A stretch of DNA of 64,000 nt from Ciona intestinalis (lineage: Eukaryota > Chordata > Ascidiacea > Phlebobranchia > Cionidae): assembly GCF_000224145.3 (NCBI RefSeq), contig NC_020166.2, forward strand, positions 298,914 to 362,913, in the 5' to 3' direction. Below the pieces are notes generated by a model that was not told the DNA's origin, did not search any database, and saw only the letters and a program-made list of their open reading frames with translations. The position numbers were made by a program, and so were the translations under genes. Below, in pieces: positions 23,201 through 35,200 of the stretch (positions within the stretch are counted from its first letter, which is position 1; each line of letters starts with the position of its first letter).

Positions 23201-26200
23201 NNNNNNNNNNNNNNNNNNNNNNNNNNNNNNNNNNNNNNNNNNNNNNNNNNNNNNNNNNNNNNNNNNNNNNNNNNNNNNNNNNNNNNNNNNNNNNNNNNNN
23301 NNNNNNNNNNNNNNNNNNNNNNNNNNNNNNNNNNNNNNNNNNNNNNNNNNNNNNNNNNNNNNNNNNNNNNNNNNNNNNNNNNNNNNNNNNNNNNNNNNNN
23401 NNNNNNNNNNNNNNNNNNNNNNNNNNNNNNNNNNNNNNNNNNNNNNNNNNNNNNNNNNNNNNNNNNNNNNNNNNNNNNNNNNNNNNNNNNNNGCTGGCAC
23501 GAGGTGTTAAACCCGTGTGATAACGACTGTCGTTTTCCGGCCACGCGAGGATAAAGTAGGTTACATTCATTCATTCACATTCATAACTTAACATTTCCGT
23601 GGTAACTCGTTAGCGGGCACGAGGTGTATGAAACAGAACACCCGTGTTATAACGACTGTTGTTGCCCCACCATGTGAGGATAAATAAGTTACATACGTGG
23701 TAACTCATAAGCTGGAACAAGGTGTATGAAACAAAACACCCGTATTGTAACGACTGTCGTTGCCCCGCTAGCGAGGATAAATAAGTTATTCATTCAACTA
23801 ACTTTGTTTTTGCTATATTTTTACCAACACCTTAAACTGTGAGAATTTTCATTCAGTTCATCTCCTGTGATCACCAACGTTACGTGCATTGACAGCATGA
23901 GGAGGATCCAACACAAGAAACCGTTCAATTCAACTGTGGTTGGTGCCCATGTAAGTATGGGGTGTTTATTCATTTTATGTTCCTGCTGTTTATTCTGGCG
24001 GCGTGGTTAGCGCACCTTCCTTTAGCTCTGAGGTAATGGGTTCAAAGCTCGACGCTGCTACCATTGTGGGTGTATGAGTTCTTGGGCAAGATACTTAACA
24101 GCAATTGCTCCAACCCAGTGGTCACTAATGGGTTGTCCAAATTATCATCCATATGGAAACTAATCACCCACAAAGTTACATACGTGGTAACTCGTAAGCG
24201 GGCCTGAGGTGTATGAAACAAAACATCTGTGTTATAACGACTGTCGTTTTCTGGCCACGCGGTGATAATAAGATACATTCAGATGTTAGCCATCTATATT
24301 TTCATAACATTACAGACCATGGGACGAGAACCGAAACAAAATCAAAACATGAATCGTAGCTCGTTTACAAGACAAGGTAAGATTATTGTTCAAATTTACT
24401 GAAACAAAGAAAAATATATATATACTATAAATTAAGTTCATCAATATATACTTTAAAAATATTTATATATACATTGTGTATTTTTATCCTTTGTACCAAA
24501 TTATGTTTAACCAGTTCTAACTACAGAGAGTCCGAAGTCTAAGATTCAACCTGCAGTTGCGAATGTTAGTAACGCTACTAACTATTCACCAAGGTAATTG
24601 GTGTTGTTACTGTTGAATGAATGAATAAGTGTGACTTAATTTATCATGGACAGAAAAGATAGTTGTTATAACACAAGTGTTCTGTTTCATACACCTTGTG
24701 CCCGCTTACAAGTTACCACATGTGTAACTTATTTATCTTTGCATGGCGGGGCAACGACAGTCGTTATAACACGGGTGTTCTGTTTCATACACCTCATGCC
24801 CGCTTACGAGTTACCACGTATGTAACTTATTTATCCTCACATGACGGGAAATGACAGTCGTTATAACACGGGTGTTCTGTTTCATACACCTCATGCCCGC
24901 TTACGAGTTACCACGTATGTAACTTTGTGAGTGTTTGTTTTTCTGTATGGCTGACAATTTAGACAACTTATTAATGTTTTTACTCACCAAGCTTTTGTAT
25001 GTGGTGCATATGCTTCAATCTTTATATAAACACAGGGGAGGCAGGGATAGTCAGACACACAATCCTGTAAAACAAATCTAACTTATTGGTTGTAATGTTT
25101 ACTGGTTAATGCAGTGCAGAAAATCCAGGGTTGGCCTGCCAACCCTGCCACCCCAGGTTTGGTGCCTATGGTGGTGGTATATGACTATACGTTATTATGA
25201 AAGTGAAACAGGTTGAATTTTCCACTAATATTGTGGTTCCACCCACAGTAAACTATCCACATTGGAAAACAACAGTGGAGTTGAATCTTTAATGCAAAAC
25301 AAAAGAACTAAAAACTTTCTGTGAGTAAAACCATATTAACATAATTTATACCATATTTGCAGGTAAGCACAATGTTATTAACGCAAGCCATATTATAACC
25401 TTGGAAGAAGGCTACGTCACCCCAATAAGAGACAAATTTGTTTTTAAACGTTAAAAATCAATCTGACTATTATTTTATTAATATCAAGTTTAGAAAGATT
25501 TTTGCTCCATCTGCTGTTGTGGGTCAAAGGTAAATACATATATTCCCCCCTACTATAACATATTATAACATACGTTCCATAATAATAATAACATACTATA
25601 ACACCCCCCCCCAGAGATGAAGAAGCTGGCTACGTACACCCCGAACTACTGGATACCGACTCCGTCAACAGCAGCTTGCTTGGTTATTATGATTGTAAAA
25701 GTAACCAAGATATTGGGTGGGTGGATTAACTGTAGTTATCTGTATGAATGGGTGTAATTTATTTATCCTCGCATGGTGAGGTAACGACAGTCGTTATAAC
25801 TCGGATGTTCTGTTTCATACACCTTGTGCCCGCTTACAAGTTACAACGTATGTTACTTATTTATCCTCGCATGGTGAGGTAACGACAGTCGTTATAACAC
25901 GGATGTTCTGTTTCATACACCTGTCCGCTTACAAGTTACCACGTATGTAATTTTGTAGGTGATTGTTTTATGTATGACTTCTGTTCAGACAACTCATCAG
26001 TGACCATTGGGTTTTAGTGTAACAGGTCAATTACTTCTATTATTTGTTGCAGGAATTTTGTTGCGAATACAAAAGTTACCGATTACGTAATTAAAAGGTA
26101 AGTTGCGATTGAATAAAAATGAAAAGCTTAAAAACTTATTATAAAATCTCATTGTTTCAAATTTATGCTTGCTGAAATCTAGACCATAGTTAAGGTATGC

Positions 26201-29200
26201 ATTTGATTACATAGTAACAATACACGTTGTGCCAGCTTACAAGTTATCGCACATGTAACTTTGTGGGTGATTTTTTTCCTGTATGGCTGGCAATTTAGAC
26301 AACCTATTCGTGTATTTGTGACAAAAGGCCTATCTGGCGTGGCACAACAGTCGTTATAACACAGGTGTTTTGTTTCATACACCTTGTGCAAGTTACTGCT
26401 TATATAACTTCGTGGGGGAATATTTTAGTTTTTAGCTGACAGTTTGAACAACCCATTAGTGACCACTGGGTTGGAGCAATTGCCGTTAAGTGTCTTGCCC
26501 ATGACACATACGCCCACAATGGTAGCAGCAACAATGTTGTCATAACTTTGATTATTGCTGTTACTATAATTCATCCCCCAGGCAACCCTCACTGACTGAA
26601 AGCGACGAAAACATTCTCACTGAAGCGGAACTCCAACTTTTGCTTGGTAAAAATAAAAACCATCGAAAATATTCCGATGTGGTCCAAGCAACCAGCGTAA
26701 GAACATATACAGTAGATAATACCGGGGTAAACAGAACAAGTCCTTATCCTGATCTAAGTGAATATAAAAGCTCTCCAGGGGAATATCTACTTTCAGGAAT
26801 GTCCACAGAACAAGGTAGTTAACATATTTTTATTCGTTATTGTTTTTTTTTTAAATTTGTAAAAAAAGGTGATTTGTACATTTTTTATACTTTTTAGATT
26901 TGATAACTTTTTGCGCTTCTTCGAAAAAAAAATGTCATGTTTAATTGAAAATACATGAAAAGAAAATGTTTTTCCATTATATAAAAACAACCTGTAACAA
27001 AAAATTCTTTTTTTTTATAACTGTTTAAAAACTCACTCAACAGGAATAAACAAGTTGGATGAACGTAGAGAACCTTCTTTAACTTCTCCACCATCGTCAT
27101 ATGGAGGTTATATACCTGTTCCTACTGCTGCTGCTAAAGTACCAGGCATTCAATGCACTGTTACAGGTGAAGCTGAAACTTTCTTCTAAGTTACATTGTC
27201 ACAAAATGTTTTTCACGGTAGGCGCACTTTTAAAATACTTACAACAGCGTCAGTACAAGTTTTTAATCATGGCAATTGGCATAACTGGGCATTATAGCGC
27301 AAACTTTTTGTATGATTTACCTTTTAAACAAAGAGCTTATCAGATTTCCCCCTAATATGTAATATAGCGGCCATTTATAAACAGCGGAAACAGCTAACTA
27401 CATCAGTTATATTTAATGCAACGGATGTGCTTGCTTTTTGGCAACGAGTTGTTCAATGTCTGGTAAAGTACTGCAATTGGCACAATTTTGCGCTTCCAAC
27501 AACTGATGTGGATTTTGATTTGTAACTCATTTACCCTCTTAATACGGGGAATTTACCCTCCTAATAAATTTACCCCAGTTTAACTGCAACCCATCTTACC
27601 AAATAGACAATAGTTACAACAGCGAAATTCAAAATAAATTTATGCCAATGTCCATGAATACAAACTTGCGCTGGCCTTACATGTGAGCACATACCCGGTG
27701 TGGCAAACACCTTTAGTCTACAGTTTACGAGCTCGTCGTTGCTACAATTGTGGGCGTATGTGTCCTTGGGCAAGACACTTTAAGGGCAATTGCTCCAACC
27801 CAGTGGTCATTAATGGGTTGTTTAAATTATCACAAAGATTTAGTTTTGTTCAAATTACATACGCGGTAACCCATAAGCGATTTAATCAACTAAACTTATC
27901 AAATTTCTATCACAGAAGTGCCGTGTAATGAAACAATGTATCCTCAGGATTCTACAAACTGTGCCAGGTAAGCTTACACAAGTGTTTATCATATAAAACA
28001 GGTACAATATATATAGTAGGGGTGGGGGAAGATGGGAAACCTTTTCATTCTATTAACTTGTCACATTTGGTAGCAAACAAAGAACATTTAAAGAATTATA
28101 AAACCGTATCCTCTAGACTTCCATATACCGTTGTTAATTGTTTAAAACACGATCAGCACGTCTTTTAGCACTTTTGTAACTCTTCCGTTCTCCTTTATCG
28201 TGACGGAAGAGACGAAATAAATTTCATTTATATAAAAGTATTTTCATGCAGAACAAATTTACCCCCTCGACCAAACAAGCAAAGAAAAAGTTACGAAGAT
28301 ATGAAAGGTGGGAGTTATTTCTATAAAGTTGGAATGCTATCTCCAAAACTAATAGATTAAAATGAATTATACTAAACCCATTTATATTTTCTGATTTATG
28401 AATGTATGTCCTCTGTAACGGTAGCAGCGGTGGGTCTTGAACCCAAACCTCAGAGGTATTCGGGTATTTATGCTTATAAAATTATGTTTTCGCAGGTTTG
28501 ACAACCCATAACAGCCACCCTACCCATCTCTGGGTTGGTAAACTGAATAAAATTAAACGTTATTAATCTGAATAAACTATCTGAATCTGTATTTATCGGC
28601 TGTTATCGGTACTAAGTATTAGAATACTACCAAATTCCAATGTGCTGATATAAACATATTCCCCAGGTTTGCCAAGCCATACCACCCACCCTACACACAC
28701 TGTACATAGATATAGCAAACAAAGACAAGGGAAAACAAGTAGTGATCACCAAGGTAAGTTTAATGTATAGTAGGGATTATTGTACTTGTTTTTGGGAATC
28801 AGACAAGAATTTTGCCGACCAGCGTAAGACGTTCTGTTTGTATCGTTTTAATCTCGGTCAGCAAAATTCTTGCCGGAAGAGACAAAATACAAGAATTATG
28901 CCTGGTAGTATCAGTATATATTATTAATATATTCTGTATAATTGTAATTAATACCTGATCTGGTGCTCATAGAGTTAAACAATTCTTGTGTAAAGAAATA
29001 AAGTAATTGATTCTTTTGAATAAGAGACTGACGATGCCATTTAGGCGAAATATATCTTTGTTAAACAATTGGTTGGACTTGTTTTTGTCTGATGTGCTTT
29101 CGTAGCACCAGATCCTTACTGTATATTGTGTACAATGATAATTCATACTAGATAACGCAACGGAACAAAAGGTGTTGGTCAACACTGGGAAAACAGTGTT

Positions 29201-32200
29201 GCCAGCTGTTTCTTCACCTGTACATGATTCGGTTGAGCGAGCACACAACTCCCTGCTTGAGTTGTCGCACATTATACGACCACATGAGGGAGCTGTTGTA
29301 GCGGCAAGAGTGAAGAGTAAATCCTCGATCGAGAAAGATGAAAATCTCGCATCCGATGACGAGGAGATGATCCAGGTCGGAGCCGAGAATTTCTTCGAGG
29401 AAGTGATCACGGCAGCTGGCTTCTCCGATCCTCCAGGAGCTGAGAGGATTGGGCATGGATGCGGGGGGGTGGATGGTGATGTTCCCGCATCTTCTGTGCA
29501 GTGTGAGGAGCGGAAAGTAGAAGTTAAAGTCAGTGAGATCCCGATCCCGAGACCAAGGCACGATGGAGTTACTTATCGGAGGAAAATAAAAAAGAAGAAA
29601 ATGNNNNNNNNNNNNNNNNNNNNNNNNNNNNNNNNNNNNNNNNNNNNNNNNNNTTTATGTATGACTTCTGTTCAGACAACTCATCAGTGACCACTGGGTT
29701 TTAGTGTAACAGGTCAATTACTTTTATTATTTGTTGCAGGAATTTTGTTGCGAATACAAAAGTTACCGATTACGTAATTAAAAGGTAAGTTGCGATTGAA
29801 TAAAAATGAAAAGCCTAAAAACTTATTATAAAATCTCATTGTTTCAAATTTATCCTTGCTGAAATTTATCCTTGTAGGTGATTTTTTTTCCTGTATGGCT
29901 GGCAATTTAGACAACCTATTCGTGTATTTGTGACAAAAGGCCTATCTGGCGTGGCGGGCAACGACAGTCGTTATAACACGGGTGTTCTGTTTCATACACC
30001 TCGTGCCAGCTAACGAGTTACCATGTATGTAACTTTGCGGGGGATGTTTAATTTTTGGCTGACAAAATCTTATTAGTGACCACTGGGTTGGAGCAATTGT
30101 CGTTAAGTGTCTTGCCCAAGGATACATACGTCCACAATGGTAGCAGCAACAATATTGTCATAACTTTGATTATTGCTGTTACTATAATTCATCCCCCAGG
30201 CAACCCTCACTGACTGAAAGCGACGAAAACATTCTCACCGAAGCCGAACTACAACTTTTGCTTGGTAAAAATAAAAACCATCGAAAATATTCCGATGTGG
30301 TACAAGCAACCAGTGTAAGAACATATACAGTAGATAACACCGGGGTAAACAGAACAAGTCCTTATCCTGATCTAAGTGAATGTAAAAGCTCTCCAGGGGA
30401 ATATCTGCTTTCAGGAATGTCCACAGAACAAGGTAGTTAACATAGTTTTATTCAATATTGCTTTTTTTTAAATTTGTAAAAAAAAGTTGATTTGTACATT
30501 TTTTATACTTTTTAGATTTGATAACTTTTTGCGCTTCTTCGAAAAAAACAAATGTCATGTTTAATTGAAAATACATGGAAAGAAAATGCTTTTCCATTAT
30601 ATAAAAACAAACTGTAACAAAAATTTCTTTTTTTTATAATTGTTTAAAAACTTCACTCAACAGGAATAAACAAGTTGGATGAACGTAGAGAACCCTCTTT
30701 AACTTCTCTACCATCGTCATATGGAGGTTATATACCTGTTCCTACTGCTGCTGCTAAAGTACCAGGCATCCAATGCACTGTTACAGGTGAAGCTGAAACT
30801 TTCTTCTAAGTTACATTGTCACGAAATGTTTTTCACGGTAGGCGCACTTTTAAAATACTTACAACAGCGTCAGTGCAAGTTTTCAATCATGGCAGTTGGC
30901 ATAACTGGGCATAATAGCGCAAACTTTTTGTATGATTTACCTTTTAAACAAAGAGCTTATCAGATTTCCCCCTAATATGTAATATAGCGGCCATTTATAA
31001 ACAGCGGAAACAGCTAACTACATCAGTTATATTTAATGCAACGGATGTGCTTGCTTTTTGGCAAAGAGTTGTTCAATGTCTGGTAAAGTACTGCAATTGG
31101 CACAATTTTGCTCTTCCAACAACTGATGTGGATTTTGATTTTTAACTCATTTACCCTCTAAATACGGGGAATTTACCCTCCTAACAAATTTACCCCAGTT
31201 TAACCGCAACCCATCTTACCAAATAGACAATAGTTACAACAGCGAAATTCAAAATAAATTTATGCCAATGTCCATGAATACAAACTTGCGCTGGCCTTAC
31301 ATATGCGTACATAGTCCGGTGTGGCAAACACCTTTAGTCTACAGTTTACGAGCTCGTCGTTGCTACAATTGTGGGCGTATGTGTCCTTGGGCAAGACACT
31401 TTAAGGGCAATTGCTCTAACCAGTGGTCACTAATAGGTTGTTTAAATTATCACAAAGATTTAGTTTTGTTCAAATTACATACGCGGTAACCCATAAGCGA
31501 TTTAATCAACTAAACTTATCAAATTTCTATCACAGAAGTGCCGTGTAATGAAACAATGTATCCCCAGGATTCTACAAACTGTGCCAGGTAAGCATACACA
31601 AGTGTTTATCATATGAAACAGGTACAATATATATAGTAGGGTCGGGGAAGATGGGGAACCTTTTCATTCTATTCTCTCGTCACATTTGGTAGTAAACAAA
31701 GAACATTCAAAGAAATATAAAACCGTATCCTCACGACTTCCATAGACCGTTGATAATTGTTTAAAACACGATCAGCATATTTGAATGTTATGCGAAAAAG
31801 ATGTCCCATCTTTCCTTCACCCTACTATATATTACTGTATAAAACAGGGACATTATATAGATTAGAATGCATAGGTCATAGTTTTATCCCAAACATTTTT
31901 TCTGTTTTATCAATAAATGTGTTTCAACAACTGTTGTTTTACCATTATTTTCATTATTGAAAACTTCTCCAATCTTCAATATAGTGACCAAGAAGACAAA
32001 ATAAATTTCATTTATATAAAAGTGTTTTCATGCAGAACAAATTTACCCCCTCGACCAAACAAGCAAAGAAAAAGTTACGAAGATATGAAAGGTGGGAGTT
32101 AATTCTCTATATTTGTGTTGCTACAATGTATATTTAGATCTAAGTTGCAATGTTATCCCAAAACTAATCAATTAAAACGGAGTATAAACCATTTTACAAA

Positions 32201-35200
32201 GTAAATTATACTCCACATTTTTATGAGGTAAATTTATTATGTATATCTGCTAAGTTAAATTGTTACCTCATTACGTCACATCCTCACATAGCGTAGAGCT
32301 TTGAACCTATACCCTCTGGTCTGAGGTGAACGCCCTGATCACAGGGTCGGACTGAAGCATGCCATATAGATGAGGAAAACTAAATTGTGAACTACAGTGA
32401 TTAGTTTAAATAATTGTAACTTATTCATCCTTGCATGGCGGGGAAACGACAGTCGTTATAACGCCGGTGTTCTGTTCATACACCTCGTGCCAGCTTACGA
32501 GTTACCACGTATGTAACTTATTTATTCTCGTATGGCATGGTAACGACAGTTGTTATAACACATGAGTTCTGTTTTATTCACCTCGTGCCAGCTTACGAGT
32601 TACCACGTATGTAACTTATTTATCCTCGCATGGCGGGCAACGACAGCCGTTATAACACGGGTGTTCTGTTCTATACACCACGTGCCCACTTAGGAGTTAC
32701 CACGTATGTAACTTATTTATCCTCGCATGGTGGGGCAATGACAGTCGTTATAACACGGGTGTTCTGTTTATACATCTCGTACCAGCTTACGAGTTACCAC
32801 GTATGTAACTTTGTGGGTGATAATTTTTTTGACAACTTACTCAAACTGTTAAGTGTCTTGCCCAAGGACACATACGCCCACAATGGTAGCAACATTGCGC
32901 CTTAAACCCATTACCTCTGGGTTAAAGACAGATGCCATGAGTAGCCGGGTATATTTGCTGATATAAACATATTCTCCAGGTTTGCCAAGCCATACCACCC
33001 ACCCTACACACACTGTACATAGATATAGCAAACAAAGACAAGGGAAAACAAGTAGTGATCACCAAGGTAAGTTTAATGTATAGTAGGGATTATTGTACTT
33101 GTATTTGGGAATCAGACAAGAATTTTGCTGACCAGCGTAAGACGTTCTATTTATATCGGCTTTATCTGGGTAAAGGCTTTATCTGGGTCAGCAAAATTCT
33201 TGCCGGAAGAGACAAAATACAAGAATGATATGCCTGGTAGTAACATACAATGAATATATTGTGTTTAATTTTAATTTATATCAGATAACGCAATGGAACA
33301 GAAAATGTTGGTCAACACTGGGAAAACAGTGTTGCCAGCTGTTTCTTCACCTGTACATGATTCGGTTGAGCGAGCACACAACTCCCTGCTCGAGTTGTCG
33401 CACATTATACGACCACATGAGGGAGCTGTTGTAGCGGCAAGAGTGAAGAGTAAATCCTCGATCGAGAAAGATGAAAATCTCGCATCCGATGACGAGGAGA
33501 TGATCCAGGTCGGAGCCGAGAATTTCTTCGAGGAAGTGATCACCGCAGCTGGCTTCTCCGATCCTCCAGGAGCTGAGAGGATCGGGCATGGATGCGGGGG
33601 GGTGGATAGTGGTGTTCCCGCATCTTCTGTGCAGTGTGAGGAGCGGAAAGTAGAAGTTAAAGTCAGTGAGATCCCGATCCCGAGACCAAGGCAGGATGGA
33701 GTTACTTATCGGAGGAAAATAAAAAAGAAGAAAATGAGGAAACAGAATTTTGCTCCGGTTGAGGAAAAATATCGATGTACAGATGTTTCAAGGAAAAGAC
33801 AGATTAAAGGATCTTCGCAGAGTGGGGAGTCTGAACCTACGTGCCAGAGTGTAGAAGTTTTATACAGCAACTTTCCAAGTAATATAACAGTAGCTGATTC
33901 TTATGCGGGGTCTGAATATGATACAGGATTGAACAAAGCTGCTTCAGATGGCTGTTTGCTTGTCAATAATCATAATGAAGAAATACAAAGCGTTCAAGTC
34001 CCTTACCCATCTGCTTTGTCGTCAGATAAGGCCTCACATAACACTTTAGAAGGATTGTATTCACAGTTTGCGAACTGCCACAATGCAGTTGAGGAAAAAA
34101 AGCAAAGCAAAAGGTTCAGTATTACTAGTGACGATTTGGAAGATATTTTCGCTGATTTTGCCGATAGGAAAAGATTTTATAAATCGGAAGAAAATGAGGA
34201 GGAAACGAGAATTGCTCCGGAGGAGGAAGATGGTTTTGATGTTTTGGATGGTCGCGTTGTGGAGCCGATTATTGTTCCGAAGTTACAATCTCTTCTGGAT
34301 GAGAAGAAGACACTTTTTGTAAGTCGCTCCGTGCAGACTTTAGATGGAACGCTGGGGGATCGGAAGAAGAAAGAAGAGCGAAGGATTTCTACTCTCTCCC
34401 CTCCATCTATCTCAGACTTCATGAAGAGAACTGGGAACTGGAAGACGGTCCTCACAGCAGTTGAAACACAAACTGAAGAACCAGGGAAGAAGAACATCGC
34501 TGATCCCTTGTCTCCGGACTTATATGAATATCAAAACTCAACTAATCCTTACTCCTCACACTTCGAAACCTGTCTTGAGCTCCCGGACCTAACAACGGAG
34601 GTTGGGAACCAATATGATGGCGATAACACTTCAGTTCAATCTATCAACTTGACTACAGTAACGAGAGCTACATCGGTGGAGGAAAGAATCCCGGAGCGAA
34701 AATTTGGTCGCGCTGTTATACCAGCAAGTCGCATGCAGCCAATTGAGTCAACAATACATGATAGACAGCAGTTGCTCGGAGTTCTTTCGCCGAGATATTC
34801 AAGAAAATCTGTTCCCAATCCTACAGAACTTTACAGATCACAAAGTGCAAGAGAATCGCAGTCGAATGAAATTAATTTTCGCTCTGAGTTTGTTGTGGAG
34901 GAAAAAAGTGCGCCTTCTACTCCAATTCGTGTGAAGACAGATGAAAATGGACTGAACGTAACGCCAAGCAGGTGGTCGTTTCATCATAAACTCTCATTGT
35001 TTGAGGACAATGAGGGAAAAAATGAGAGAAAATTTCCAACATTTAAAGCGGTCGTGAAAAAGAGAGTGAAAAAGTCGAAACTTGAAAGGTACATCCAGGA
35101 TGAGTTTCCGGGATCAGAAAATGATCGGGATGCGGGGGAAGATGGGAGTGAAGAAGTGGGTGATGAAGTAAAGAAATCATCTTCTGAGGATGGGAAGTTA

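Noticed and set aside
23996..24060. tRNA gene
   Set aside because: The A- and B-box-like segments belong to the SINE head. No cloverleaf with an anticodon stem could be closed.
28496..28530. An extra TEX14 exon between exons 24 and 25
   Set aside because: Similarity to exon 25 fades after about 35 bp, no donor follows, and the other copy of the intron lacks it.
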